Below are positions 1 to 7,833 of a stretch of DNA of 33,484 nucleotides, in pieces. How positions within the stretch are numbered: position 1 is the first letter of the stretch; each line of letters begins with the position of its first letter. The stretch comes from Patescibacteria group bacterium (lineage in GTDB: Bacteria > Patescibacteriota > Patescibacteriia > 2-12-FULL-60-25): positions 1 to 33,484 of the forward strand of contig JAHJSR010000024.1 of NCBI GenBank assembly GCA_018830085.1. Reading direction: 5' to 3'. The notes under the pieces are model-generated. The model was not told the origin of the DNA. It did no database searches and saw nothing but the letters and a program-made list of their open reading frames with translations. A program made the position numbers and the translations under genes.

Positions 1-65
1 TAAGTCAAAGGCATTCCCCTACAACCCACCCTGAGCAAAGTTATTAGGTAGGAATGGCAATATAC
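1..65. other. Unassigned left edge, possibly the tail of an upstream gene
   Basis: Two forward frames stay open from the window edge to stops at 32-34 and 45-47, so this may hold the last codons of a gene lying outside the window. The terminator just downstream (66-89) agrees with a plus-strand gene ending here. The stretch is too short to say which frame, if any, is real. Confidence 0.3.
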
Positions 66-89
66 ACCCATTGACAAAATGGGTTTTTT
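66..89 (+). terminator. Rho-independent terminator
   Basis: A 7-bp perfect stem (ACCCATT with AATGGGT) with a 5-base loop runs directly into six T residues on the plus strand. It would end a transcript entering from the left edge and isolates the gene at 202. Confidence 0.75.
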
Positions 90-105
90 ATTGTATACCG
101 CATTT

Positions 106-124
106 ATTCGAGATGACCTCGAAT
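106..124. promoter_or_regulatory. Perfect inverted repeat upstream of the 202 gene
   Basis: ATTCGAG and CTCGAAT form a 7-bp perfect inverted repeat with a 5-base gap, about 80 bases before the start codon at 202. No T-run follows, so a terminator is unlikely. It could be an operator or a leader hairpin. No clear -35/-10 pair was identified near it. Confidence 0.35.
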
Positions 125-201
125 GTGACAAAAAGGCGGGCTTTAGGGTTCGATCATATTGATTGGATTAGGGAGCAAGCCGCTCGACAAAGGGTAGAAA
201 A

Positions 202-993
202 ATGTCACGCAAAAAAGCAGAGTTCCTTTCAGCGATGGGTAAAGGTTTTGAACTGGTTAGGGTGATTACCAATGCCGTACTCGAACAAGGTGGACGCGAA
301 GAGCATGTACTCGCGCTCTTGTCCGACAAAAGTATGGCGACCGATATTGCCAGAATCATACTCAAAACGGCTCAGGTGGCGCCATTTAGCCCCAAACAGC
401 AACTGCTCTTCGCAAAACCCGACTCGATCAGACTCAGAGCTCTTGAGTACTTGGAGACAGGCGCGCTGACTGATGAGGAATGGGCGGAAGTTGCCATCAA
501 TGACCCTGTACCGAGTATCAGAGAAAAAGCCGTCCAGATGATAAAGAGCCAAAGACAGCTCTTTTATGTGGCCGGTTGTGATATAACTACCGAGGAAGCA
601 AAACACGCCGCTGTACTGGCAACACTGCGCGTCACAAGCGTGGTCTACCTCAAGCACATGATTTTGGACTCGCGTCATACTGCGGCGCGTCTAACGGCGG
701 CTTACATGCTGGTGACCGACGATGATGACGGCATGTGCCACGAAGTCTTGGATGCGATGCGCTTTGAAGGACGTCCGAATACCGAGACAAGATACGAAGA
801 GGCTATCATCTATGCGGTGATTGTAAGTTCGTTGACCACGGATTCGTCGGATTGCATCAGCGCTGAAGCTTGGACGAAATACGAACAAGCTAAAACAATC
901 ATCGCCGAAGGCAAAAATAGATTTAAGCCAATTGATGGACTTGGGCTCTGCCATCCCAAACTGCAAAACTTGGTATACAGACTTCTTGACTAA
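202..993 (+). CDS. Hypothetical helical protein with HEAT-like repeats (263 aa)
   Basis: I do not recognise a named family. The protein is predicted soluble, with no signal peptide or membrane segment, and appears all-helical. Segments around residues 73-86, 99-118 and 156-171 resemble HEAT repeats: a D-P-x-x-x-(I/V)-R-x-x-A pattern is clear at 101-110. A repeat scaffold for protein binding is therefore a reasonable guess, but no function can be given. The ATG at 202 is preceded by AAAGG about seven bases away, a moderate ribosome binding site. Base composition is visibly more GC-rich than the neighbouring membrane genes. The gene stands alone between terminators at 66-89 and 979-1007. Confidence 0.7.
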   Translation: MSRKKAEFLSAMGKGFELVRVITNAVLEQGGREEHVLALLSDKSMATDIARIILKTAQVAPFSPKQQLLFAKPDSIRLRALEYLETGALTDEEWAEVAINDPVPSIREKAVQMIKSQRQLFYVAGCDITTEEAKHAAVLATLRVTSVVYLKHMILDSRHTAARLTAAYMLVTDDDDGMCHEVLDAMRFEGRPNTETRYEEAIIYAVIVSSLTTDSSDCISAEAWTKYEQAKTIIAEGKNRFKPIDGLGLCHPKLQNLVYRLLD

Positions 994-1007
994 CAGAGGT
1001 CTTTATT
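979..1007 (+). terminator. Terminator of the HEAT-like gene
   Basis: AGACTTC pairs with GAGGTCT (7 bp, one G-U) around a 10-base loop and is followed by a T-rich run. The stem overlaps the stop codon of the 202-993 gene. Confidence 0.6.
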
Positions 1008-1062
1008 TTTTGTGGGGTGGTAAAACTGTCATTTTTATTTATTTAAATTGTTATGAATAGGT

Positions 1063-1572
1063 ATGTTTATTGCGCATTTACCTGCTGGATTTTGTTTGAC
1101 CAAATACATTCAACAAAAAGCCCGAATCAAAAAATTTTTATTGGTTGGACTTTTTGCTAGCATTTTACCGGACATTGATTTGATTTACTTTTATCTATTC
1201 GATGGTAAACAGCATTTGCATCACGATTATTGGATACATATCCCCTTTTATTGGTTAGTGCTTACTGTTTTAACCTTAGCGGTTATATTTTTTAGCAAAA
1301 AGAAAAAGTCGTACATAATTGCAATAATATTTTTTGCCAATATATTTTTACATTTATTGTTAGATACTGTGGTCGGAAAAATAATGTGGTTATACCCTTT
1401 TACTGCTGATGCTTATAGCTTATTCACCGTACCCAACAACCATAAAAATTGGATTTTAAACTTTACTTTGCATTGGACTTTTTTAATAGAAATCTGTATC
1501 GTTGCTTGTAGCTTACTCACGTTTTTATATTACTATGCAAGAAAATCAAACTCTGACACTTTATCCGAATAA
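1063..1572 (+). CDS. YdjM/DUF457-type membrane-bound putative metal-dependent hydrolase
   Basis: This 169-aa protein has four or five predicted membrane segments. It shows the conserved polar motifs of the YdjM (DUF457) family: H-L-P-A-G at the N-terminus, L-P-D-I-D near residue 37, an H-H-D-Y-W-x-H cluster near 54, and H-L-L-L-D-T near residue 100. In this family these His and Asp residues are thought to bind a metal in the membrane; the substrate is unknown. The reading frame overlaps the next gene by 38 bases, so the two are probably translated from one mRNA. No strong Shine-Dalgarno precedes the ATG. Confidence 0.75.
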   Translation: MFIAHLPAGFCLTKYIQQKARIKKFLLVGLFASILPDIDLIYFYLFDGKQHLHHDYWIHIPFYWLVLTVLTLAVIFFSKKKKSYIIAIIFFANIFLHLLLDTVVGKIMWLYPFTADAYSLFTVPNNHKNWILNFTLHWTFLIEICIVACSLLTFLYYYARKSNSDTLSE

Positions 1573-2005
1573 GACAAAGCTTTTTGTTTTATTATTGATA
1601 TCAATAATTTTTGTTATAGTTGGAATTTTTATGATAAGAAGCGGTAATGCAAACGGATGGTATACGACAATATTTTTTGGCATAGGCGCACTGGTATTTA
1701 TAGTCAATGCATTCCCCCAAGCAGCGTATTTAAAATTATCCAAAGAGGGCTTTGAAGTTTGTTCGTTGTTTAGAAAATCTTTTACAAGTTGGAGAGATGT
1801 TAAAGATTTTCAAGCTGGTAAAGTATCAGTAAATACTATGGTTGTTTTTGATTTTACTGAGGAGCACCTGGAGTATCAAGGTATGAAGAAAGTTGCGGAG
1901 ACTTTGACCGGACATCAAGGGTCACTGCCAGATACTTACGGAAAACCAGCCAATGAACTCGCTCAAATCATGACCGATTGGAAACAAAAATCATTATCAA
2001 TATAA
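1535..2005 (+). CDS. STM3941-like small membrane protein
   Basis: The 156-aa protein starts with a short polar segment, then two adjacent hydrophobic helices (about residues 17-34 and 42-62). A soluble tail follows with a pattern resembling a small beta-rich domain (F-x-V-C-S-L-F-R-K-S-F-T-S-W-x-D-V). This layout matches proteins annotated as STM3941 family, whose function is unknown. ATG 1535 was chosen over an upstream TTG because it gives the usual start just before the first helix. It overlaps the end of the 1063-1572 gene by 38 bases, and the next gene follows after 5 bases. Confidence 0.65.
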   Translation: MQENQTLTLYPNKTKLFVLLLISIIFVIVGIFMIRSGNANGWYTTIFFGIGALVFIVNAFPQAAYLKLSKEGFEVCSLFRKSFTSWRDVKDFQAGKVSVNTMVVFDFTEEHLEYQGMKKVAETLTGHQGSLPDTYGKPANELAQIMTDWKQKSLSI

Positions 2006-2010
2006 AAAAT

Positions 2011-2316
2011 ATGTCATACGAAGGACCACAAGAGTTTAAAATTAATAAGATTGGAAGTTACAAAGGTCATGATGTTTATGCAAGTGATTTTGTATCAAAA
2101 GAATCGGTAGGCATGATGCATAATTCTGGTTCCATAATGATTAGAACCGAGGCGTACAAAATTTTGCAAAGTAAACCCGAGTTTTTAAAAAGAATTTTTG
2201 AGCATGAAATTACAATGGGCGCAGGACATGATCCTCATGGTATAGATGAGGAAACTCGTGAAGTTCTACAATATCTAAAGGACAATGGCTATGATTTTGG
2301 AGATTTTATATTTTAA
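2011..2316 (+). CDS. Hypothetical small soluble protein (101 aa)
   Basis: I do not recognise this protein. It has no signal peptide or membrane helix. The C-terminal half carries a His/Asp/Glu-rich stretch (F-E-H-E-I-T-M-G-A-G-H-D-P-H-G) which could bind a metal, although it does not match the HExxH zinc-protease motif. The ATG at 2011 is preferred over an in-frame TTG at 1978, which lies inside the upstream gene. It is the third gene of a tight run from 1063 (5-base gap) and ends 12 bases before the -35 of the folD promoter. Confidence 0.6.
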   Translation: MSYEGPQEFKINKIGSYKGHDVYASDFVSKESVGMMHNSGSIMIRTEAYKILQSKPEFLKRIFEHEITMGAGHDPHGIDEETREVLQYLKDNGYDFGDFIF

Positions 2317-2328
2317 TCATCCGTACTC

Positions 2329-2357
2329 TTGAAATTTTGCAAAAAATAAAGTACAAT
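2329..2357 (+). promoter_or_regulatory. folD promoter, leaderless geometry
   Basis: TTGAAA, a 17-base spacer and TACAAT form a good sigma-70-type promoter. The -10 box ends only 7 bases before the folD ATG at 2365, so transcription should begin at or within a base or two of the start codon. Confidence 0.7.
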
Positions 2358-2364
2358 CCAGACC

Positions 2365-3195
2365 ATGCAAAAAATACCAGGCAAGCATCTTGCAAATCAA
2401 ATAACAGCCGAATTAAAAGAAGAAATCAAAAACAAGCAACTAAATCCCAAATTAGCTGCTTTATTGGTTGGAGATGATCAGGCGTCACATATTTACGTAA
2501 ACCTCAAAGAAAAAGCAGCTCATGATATTGGAATAGAAACTGATTTTAGAAGATTGCCGGCAGATACTCCTGATGATGAGTTGGTAAAAATAATTCAAGA
2601 TTGGAATCAGGATGAATCGATTACCGGAATTTTAGTACAAATGCCACTACCACCCGGCCATGATAAGGACAAAGTATTGTCCGCAATGGATCCGGAAAAA
2701 GATGCCGATGGATTTCATTCAGAAAATATTAAGGCTTTGGAGTCTGGCCACGCTAAACTAATATCTCCTTTGCTAGAGGGAATTCTTAGATTGATTGCCG
2801 CAACACCAAAAGAGCCAAATCATGCATTGGTTGTAATTTTAGCAAACTCACACATTTTTGCTGATCCATTAAAATACATATTAGAAAAAGCAGGCGCAAG
2901 TGTTAAAGTAGTATTAGCTGATGAAAAAGAAGATAAGGAACTCAGGGAAGCCGATGTAATTATTGTTGCTGTTGGTAAAGAAAAATTTTTAACCAGCAAT
3001 GGTGTTAAAGACGGCAGCTGTGTAATTGACGTTGGTATCAATAGAAATAAAGAGGGAAAAGTTTGTGGTGATTTTGACTCAGAGGCCTGTGTGGATATCG
3101 AAGGATGGTACTCCCCAGTTCCGGGTGGCGTAGGACCAATGACCGTAGCTTTGTTAATGAAAAATGTTGTCAGATTAGCTGACAAGATTGAATAA
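2365..3195 (+). CDS. folD: Bifunctional methylenetetrahydrofolate dehydrogenase/cyclohydrolase, divergent
   Basis: FolD interconverts 5,10-methylene- and 10-formyl-tetrahydrofolate in the cytoplasm. At 276 aa it is close to the usual length. The catalytic tyrosine and lysine (Y44, K48 in S-H-I-Y-V-N-L-K), the V-Q-M-P-L-P segment (Q92), K-D-A-D-G-F at 112-117 and the C-terminal P-V-P-G-G-V-G-P-M-T at 251-260 are all present. Two normally conserved motifs are not: the P-C-T-P-x-G loop reads S-P-L-L-E-G, and the dinucleotide-binding G-R-S-x-x-V-G-x-P reads A-N-S-H-I-F-A-D-P. The cyclohydrolase site therefore looks intact while NADP binding may be altered. The gene has its own promoter and ends convergently against 3207-3614. 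Confidence 0.9.
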   Translation: MQKIPGKHLANQITAELKEEIKNKQLNPKLAALLVGDDQASHIYVNLKEKAAHDIGIETDFRRLPADTPDDELVKIIQDWNQDESITGILVQMPLPPGHDKDKVLSAMDPEKDADGFHSENIKALESGHAKLISPLLEGILRLIAATPKEPNHALVVILANSHIFADPLKYILEKAGASVKVVLADEKEDKELREADVIIVAVGKEKFLTSNGVKDGSCVIDVGINRNKEGKVCGDFDSEACVDIEGWYSPVPGGVGPMTVALLMKNVVRLADKIE

Positions 3196-3206
3196 TGTTT
3201 AAAAAT

Positions 3207-3614
3207 CTATAACTCTATACCCTCCAAGACTTGATGCGCTTGGTGTCTTTTGCTTACACGATACATGAGCAAGATGCCTAATATTTCGAATATTGTATTT
3301 ACAAAAAATTCATACCTTACAACCAGGAAAAGTGGATCCGTATAGCCCATAAAACTTATAATACCTTCCATTAATATCTTTATAATCACCCACACCCCAA
3401 TGAACCAACCTAATTGGCGATTACTTAAAATCTTGGTATGAAATGCCCAATAAGAAAAGATCATGGCCAAAATACCAGCAATTATCCAAACTATCGCTAA
3501 ACTGATCCAAGAAGGAAACCAAAGTGGAAAAATATAACGAACCAATAAAATAACAATTGCATAATTAGCAATCCAGTTTAGAAACGGTATCAAGGGATAT
3601 TTGAATTTTTTCAT
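3207..3614 (-). CDS. Hypothetical four-helix membrane protein (135 aa)
   Basis: No family is recognised. The protein is almost entirely hydrophobic, with four predicted membrane helices (about residues 12-30, 36-56, 67-86 and 101-120), and short basic loops suggesting inside orientation of the N-terminus. It begins 5 bases after the stop of the amino-acid permease on the same strand, so the two are almost certainly co-transcribed. No ribosome binding site is evident. A role linked to the permease is possible but unsupported beyond adjacency. Confidence 0.6.
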   Translation of the reverse strand: MKKFKYPLIPFLNWIANYAIVILLVRYIFPLWFPSWISLAIVWIIAGILAMIFSYWAFHTKILSNRQLGWFIGVWVIIKILMEGIISFMGYTDPLFLVVRYEFFVNTIFEILGILLMYRVSKRHQAHQVLEGIEL

Positions 3615-3619
3615 ATTTT

Positions 3620-4798
3620 TTAAAATAAATTAGCCACCAAATACTGTAAAATGATAAATAGCAGAACAAACATCATCGGTATGGCCACAGCTTGCCAAAA
3701 ACTATTTAAAGCCCCGCGAGTTTTAGGTGAGCCCGGTAAAAACTTGTCTATCCAAGATTTGAAACGTTTAGGCTTTTGTAAAACTTTGTATGCACACAAA
3801 CAAACTATAAATCCATTTATTGCAGTCAAAACAGAACCTATAAAACCAATAGTAGCAAGAAAGTTACGTGAAACAAAGAGGTAAAGCAGAATAGGCATGC
3901 CAACCGAAATTAACCATGAGGGCAATTTTGGTACCTTTAGATCAAAATGCATCATGTTTTTAAATGCCTGAGTGAATGTTATAAAAGATGTACCAACAGC
4001 CAAAATACCAATCAATGGTATCAGCCACCAAAAAATCGGAGGAAAAGCAAGCTGTATGCCACGAACATCAGATATACCCGGATATGCCAAAGTTATGGAT
4101 ACTCCAAAAATCCAACTAAAGATACCAGCGAATATAATACCTAAACTTACACCTATCTGCGTCGGCCTACGTTTACGTGACGCAATCTCTACCGTTTCAG
4201 GCAAAACTGTCATGCCAGTTACAGAGAAGAACATGATACCAATAGCCATAGCAAATTTATGAGCGTGAATCTCCGCAACCATATTCCAGTCAAAAAACGG
4301 AAATAAAACAATGGCAGAAAATATCATGAAGCCGATAAGTATGGCTGTTAGATCTGATTCAATATGTGAGACAAAACGCAAACCAAAAAATACAATTATT
4401 GATCCCGTGACCCAAAATAACAAAGACCAAACGAAGGAATTATCCCAAACCCCAATGCCACTAGCAAATATTGAAAGAAATTCGCCACCCAAAATTATAT
4501 AAGCCAAACTAGTACCAGCCATTTTTAAAAAGTTTGAAAACACTGCTATCCAATATGACTTTGGACCAATGAGCTTTAGCGCATAACCCGGTATTCGGTG
4601 AGACCCCCTGACTCCCAATATAACCTCCACGTACAATAAATGTATTATTATTGAAATAGTTATTATACCAATATATAAAAGTGAGCCGCCCAATATACCA
4701 GTTTCCGCAAAAACTGCAGGCAAACCAAAAACTCCCGCCCCCACGATGGTTCCTAACAAGTTTAAAGTAACAGGTGCAATTAAAGCTTTTTGTTTCAT
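3620..4798 (-). CDS. Amino-acid permease of the aromatic amino-acid/AA_trans type
   Basis: The 392-aa protein has about eleven predicted membrane helices. Its N-terminus (N-L-L-G-T-I-V-G-A-G-V-F-G-L-P-A-V-F-A) carries the glycine-rich first helix typical of tryptophan/tyrosine permeases and related APC-superfamily carriers. It should bring amino acids across the cytoplasmic membrane, probably with a cation, which fits a genome with few biosynthetic pathways. The substrate cannot be read from sequence. The ATG at 4798 lies 12 bases after an extended -10 box. It is the first gene of a two-gene operon and is divergent from dnaB. Confidence 0.8.
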   Translation of the reverse strand: MKQKALIAPVTLNLLGTIVGAGVFGLPAVFAETGILGGSLLYIGIITISIIIHLLYVEVILGVRGSHRIPGYALKLIGPKSYWIAVFSNFLKMAGTSLAYIILGGEFLSIFASGIGVWDNSFVWSLLFWVTGSIIVFFGLRFVSHIESDLTAILIGFMIFSAIVLFPFFDWNMVAEIHAHKFAMAIGIMFFSVTGMTVLPETVEIASRKRRPTQIGVSLGIIFAGIFSWIFGVSITLAYPGISDVRGIQLAFPPIFWWLIPLIGILAVGTSFITFTQAFKNMMHFDLKVPKLPSWLISVGMPILLYLFVSRNFLATIGFIGSVLTAINGFIVCLCAYKVLQKPKRFKSWIDKFLPGSPKTRGALNSFWQAVAIPMMFVLLFIILQYLVANLF

Positions 4799-4810
4799 TA
4801 AAGCAAAATT

Positions 4811-4819
4811 ATTATACCA
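4811..4819 (-). promoter_or_regulatory. Extended -10 promoter of the permease operon
   Basis: On the minus strand the sequence reads TGGTATAAT, a perfect extended -10 element, 12 bases before the ATG at 4798. No good -35 is present, as is common for extended -10 promoters. The 5' leader would be only about 5-6 bases. Confidence 0.65.
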
Positions 4820-4898
4820 TACACAGGCTTGACCAAGGTATCCACAAAAAAATCCCAGCTAATCATCTTCCCTATTAGCTCCCCGTTGTGTAGGTTTC

Positions 4899-6401
4899 AT
4901 GCATATGACGGACTCAGAGCGCCTCGTGCCACAAAACTTAGAAGCAGAGATGTCCATGCTTGGATCTCTCTTGATTGATAAAGAAGCCATGATTAGGATT
5001 GGCGACATCATCAATATTCAAGATTTTTATTTGCAAAAACACCAACAAATCTTTGAAACAATATTGGAATTATTTAGAAAACATGAGCCAATCGACATAC
5101 TTTCTCTGTCAAATCGTTTGAGTGAAAAGAATATATTGGAAGAGATAGGCGGAAGAGCTTATCTAATTCAATTATCAAATGCAGTTCCAACATCTAGCCA
5201 CGTGGTCAATTATGCCAATATAGTCCAAAAGAAAGCGACATTACGCAGGTTGATACAAACCGCACAAGAAATTACTGCTTTTGGATTTGAAGAATCAGAT
5301 GATATTGAACAAACGCTTGATAAAGCGGAACAAAAATTATTTAACGTTTCACAAAAGTTTTTAAAAACAGCTTTTACATCAATTACGGACGTTTTAGATA
5401 CTGCGTTTGAAAGAATTGATGAAATCCATCGTGAAAAAGGCAAATTACGTGGCGTTCCCACTGGATATGGTGATCTAGATTCCATGCTTGGTGGTTTACA
5501 AAAAAGCGATTTAGTTATTTTAGCCGCACGTCCATCTTGCGGTAAAACCTCATTCTCTTTGGATATAATGCGTAGCGCGGCAGTAAAACATAAAGTACCT
5601 GTTGGATATTTTTCACTTGAGATGAGCAAAGAGCAGGTTGTGGATCGCTTAATCTGCGCAGAAGCTAATGTGGATCTTTGGAAAATGAAAACCGGTAGAT
5701 TGTCTGACCAAGGTGATAATGATGATTTTACACGCATCGGCCATGCCATTGGCAGTTTATCAGAAGCTCCAATTTATATTGATGATACGGCATCAGCTAA
5801 TATTATGCAGATCAGAACAAAAGCCAGAAGATTGCAAATGGAACATGGTTTGGGTTTTTTGATTATTGACTACCTGCAACTTATGGAATCTCGCGGTGGC
5901 GGATCTGATAATCGCGTGCAAGAAGTCGCAGAAATTACTCGTGGTCTTAAAGCCATAGGACGTGAGCTAAACGTTCCGGTATTAGCACTTTCACAGCTAT
6001 CTCGCGCTGTTGAACAAACCAAGCCGGCAATCCCCAAACTATCTCATTTACGTGAGTCAGGATCTATTGAGCAGGACGCGGATGTGGTTATGTTTATTTA
6101 TCGTAAAGCCGCAGATAAAAATTATAGATTGGAAGATCTTTCACCAGAAGAGCGACATTTAGCAGAAATTCATGTCTCCAAGCACCGCAATGGTCCAACT
6201 GGTGTTGTTAAGCTTTATTTTGATGATACAAGAGCCAGTTTCCGTAATCTGGCAAAACAGCATGGAGCCGGAGCTCCAGGCTTGCAACCAGTCAATATGA
6301 GGCCATCAATGGCACCCAGTATGTCTCCAGGCCTACCTCCCCCGCCCTCTTTTGATCCAAATGCACCGATTACTCAGACACCTCCGCCGTCAGGAGGATA
6401 A
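4899..6401 (+). CDS. dnaB: Replicative DNA helicase DnaB
   Basis: DnaB is the hexameric ATP-driven helicase of the replication fork. The 500-aa protein has the N-terminal primase-interaction domain (about residues 8-110) and the RecA-like C-terminal domain (about 183-452). Walker A is R-P-S-C-G-K-T-S at 211-218 (usually R-P-S-M-G-K-T) and Walker B is L-I-I-D-Y-L-Q at 321-327. The conserved L-S-Q-L-S-R and L-R-E-S-G-S-I-E-Q-D-A-D segments follow. No intein interrupts it. The last 45 residues form a proline/methionine-rich disordered tail. A second ATG at 4905 is equally usable. ebfC and recR follow on the same strand. Confidence 0.95.
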   Translation: MHMTDSERLVPQNLEAEMSMLGSLLIDKEAMIRIGDIINIQDFYLQKHQQIFETILELFRKHEPIDILSLSNRLSEKNILEEIGGRAYLIQLSNAVPTSSHVVNYANIVQKKATLRRLIQTAQEITAFGFEESDDIEQTLDKAEQKLFNVSQKFLKTAFTSITDVLDTAFERIDEIHREKGKLRGVPTGYGDLDSMLGGLQKSDLVILAARPSCGKTSFSLDIMRSAAVKHKVPVGYFSLEMSKEQVVDRLICAEANVDLWKMKTGRLSDQGDNDDFTRIGHAIGSLSEAPIYIDDTASANIMQIRTKARRLQMEHGLGFLIIDYLQLMESRGGGSDNRVQEVAEITRGLKAIGRELNVPVLALSQLSRAVEQTKPAIPKLSHLRESGSIEQDADVVMFIYRKAADKNYRLEDLSPEERHLAEIHVSKHRNGPTGVVKLYFDDTRASFRNLAKQHGAGAPGLQPVNMRPSMAPSMSPGLPPPPSFDPNAPITQTPPPSGG

Positions 6402-6403
6402 AC

Positions 6404-6431
6404 TTGCCAAAAAGTGGTGAATTGCTACACT
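6404..6431 (+). promoter_or_regulatory. Promoter of ebfC
   Basis: TTGCCA, a 16-base spacer and TACACT lie immediately after the dnaB stop codon, giving a leader of about 25 bases before the ebfC ATG at 6464. Confidence 0.5.
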
Positions 6432-6463
6432 AGCATCACTTAATTAACCAATTGATAAAAATT

Positions 6464-6778
6464 ATGTTTAATAAACTCAAACAGTTTCAAGATATACGCA
6501 GCAGAGCAAAGCAATTACAGACAGAATTAGAAAAAATTACTGTGGATGGCGAATCTGGTTGGGGTAAGGTTAAAGTAACCGTAAATGGTAATCAACGCAT
6601 TTCCAAAATATCTTATAGTGATGAGATTATTGGTGATAAGGAGAAGCTAGAGTCTTTAACCAAAGAAGCAGTTAATGATGCTATGGAAAAATTACAAAAA
6701 GTAATGGCAACTAAAATGAAAGATATCGGAGGATTGGATTTGGCTCAGGATATTCAGGGAATGATGGGACAAAATTAA
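6464..6778 (+). CDS. ebfC: YbaB/EbfC nucleoid-associated protein
   Basis: This 104-aa protein matches the YbaB/EbfC family of small dimeric DNA-binding proteins in length and pattern. A basic coiled N-terminal helix (residues 1-28) is followed by the V-x-V-T-V-N-G-N-Q-R-I-S-K-I beta strand segment, an acidic turn and a C-terminal helix ending in a methionine/glycine-rich tail. The family binds DNA non-specifically and is usually found directly before recR, as here. The ATG at 6464 is used rather than a TTG four codons upstream because it gives the canonical M-F-N-K-L-K start. Confidence 0.88.
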   Translation: MFNKLKQFQDIRSRAKQLQTELEKITVDGESGWGKVKVTVNGNQRISKISYSDEIIGDKEKLESLTKEAVNDAMEKLQKVMATKMKDIGGLDLAQDIQGMMGQN

Positions 6779-6795
6779 ATTTAAAGATTTTTTGT

Positions 6796-6814
6796 AACTG
6801 AGCATCAGTTTTTT
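6796..6814 (+). terminator. Weak terminator or attenuator between ebfC and recR
   Basis: AACTGA and TCAGTT form a 6-bp stem with a 3-base loop followed by a run of T. It is short, so it may only reduce read-through into recR. Confidence 0.4.
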
Positions 6815-6829
6815 GGTTTATCTAAATTT

Positions 6830-7432
6830 ATGATGGTTCCACGTAGTATTGATGAAATAGCACATTTATTTGATAAATTGCCGGGTGTTGGACCAAGGGC
6901 AGCTTTACGCTATGCATATTGGTTAGCATCGCAACCAAAAAATTTAATTAGACAATTTGCTGATGCATGCAATTTATTAGCTAATCAAGTAACTGCCTGT
7001 GAAGTTTGTGGAACGTGGACCGATAACTCGCCCTGCAATACATGCAAAGACCCTAGGCGTGACAATGGAATGCTCTGCGTGGTCGCTGTTAGTCAGGACA
7101 TCAGACCCATGGAAGAAGCTTCGGTATTTAGTGGGAAATATCATGTTCTTGGCGGATTGATAGATCCAATAGAAGGCAAGACCGCAGAGCACTTACGAGT
7201 AAATCAATTGATAAAAAGAATCAAAGATGCTGATCCTGTTATAACAGAAGTAATATTGGCGCTCGATCCGGATGTCATGGGTGATACAACCGCACTTTAT
7301 CTTACGAGGCAGTTGCAACCGTTAGGTATTACCATATCAAGATTGGCCCGCGGTATACCAACAGGAGCACAGATCGAATATGCGGACGAGGCAACAATAA
7401 CTGATGCTTATATAAACAGAAGAAATAATTAG
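6830..7432 (+). CDS. recR: Recombination mediator protein RecR
   Basis: RecR works with RecF/RecO to load RecA on gapped DNA. The 200-aa length is standard. It has an N-terminal helix-hairpin-helix (L-P-G-V-G-P-R-A-A, residues 17-25), a four-cysteine zinc finger (C57, C60, C69, C72) and a Toprim domain (about 80-170) followed by the conserved A-R-G-I-P-T-G segment. The Toprim glutamate that normally follows the first strand (V-V-E) is replaced here (V-V-A-V at 84-87). The second acidic motif (L-D-P-D-V-M-G-D) is kept. ATG 6830 and 6833 are adjacent alternatives. Confidence 0.93.
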   Translation: MMVPRSIDEIAHLFDKLPGVGPRAALRYAYWLASQPKNLIRQFADACNLLANQVTACEVCGTWTDNSPCNTCKDPRRDNGMLCVVAVSQDIRPMEEASVFSGKYHVLGGLIDPIEGKTAEHLRVNQLIKRIKDADPVITEVILALDPDVMGDTTALYLTRQLQPLGITISRLARGIPTGAQIEYADEATITDAYINRRNN

Positions 7433-7440
7433 AAACAAAA

Positions 7441-7462
7441 AATCGGGAAATCCCGATTTTTT
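7441..7462. terminator. Bidirectional terminator between recR and rplU
   Basis: AATCGGGA and TCCCGATT form a near-perfect palindrome flanked by A-run and T-run, so it can stop transcription from both convergent genes. Confidence 0.8.
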
Positions 7463-7464
7463 AT

Positions 7465-7776
7465 TTAGCTAATTTTTGTAACCTTTACTTTTGTGTACGG
7501 CTGGCGATGACCAACACGTTTTTGATAACGAACCTTGTTTTTATACTTTACAACAGATACTTTGGCAGCGCGGCCTTGAACTTGAATCTCGGCTGTTACG
7601 CTTGTAGATAGAAAAGGCGTTCCAATATCTACCTTGGAGCCATCTTCTTCTGCGATTAAGAGTACTTTATCAAAAGATACGCTATCGCCTTTTTTGCCTT
7701 CGATTTTTTCTATGGTAAGAATTTCGCCAACTTTAGCTAAATATTGCTTACCACCGGTTTGAATTACAGCAAACAT
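7465..7776 (-). CDS. rplU: 50S ribosomal protein L21
   Basis: This 103-aa protein is a canonical bacterial L21. It opens with M-F-A-V-I-Q-T-G-G-K-Q-Y and closes with the basic R-Y-x-K-R-V-G-H-R-Q-P-Y-T segment that binds 23S rRNA. An in-frame ATG three codons upstream (7785) is rejected. The promoter at 7786-7814 would place the transcript start near 7779, after that ATG, and 7776 gives the family-standard N-terminus. The usual partner rpmA is not adjacent. Confidence 0.95.
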   Translation of the reverse strand: MFAVIQTGGKQYLAKVGEILTIEKIEGKKGDSVSFDKVLLIAEEDGSKVDIGTPFLSTSVTAEIQVQGRAAKVSVVKYKNKVRYQKRVGHRQPYTKVKVTKIS

Positions 7777-7785
7777 AGTGCGCAT

Positions 7786-7814
7786 ATATTAAACAAAGTT
7801 GAGGAAAATGTCAA
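7786..7814 (-). promoter_or_regulatory. rplU promoter with near-leaderless geometry
   Basis: On the minus strand a perfect TTGACA is followed by a 17-base spacer and TAATAT. The expected start of transcription is about three bases before the L21 ATG at 7776. Confidence 0.7.
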
Positions 7815-7833
7815 ATATAACGCTGTAATAAAG

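Noticed and set aside
1978-2010. TTG start for the 101-aa gene
   Set aside because: It overlaps the upstream gene; the ATG at 2011 fits better.
5210-5749. A 179-codon minus-strand frame inside dnaB
   Set aside because: It is antisense to the conserved helicase core and has no independent coding evidence.
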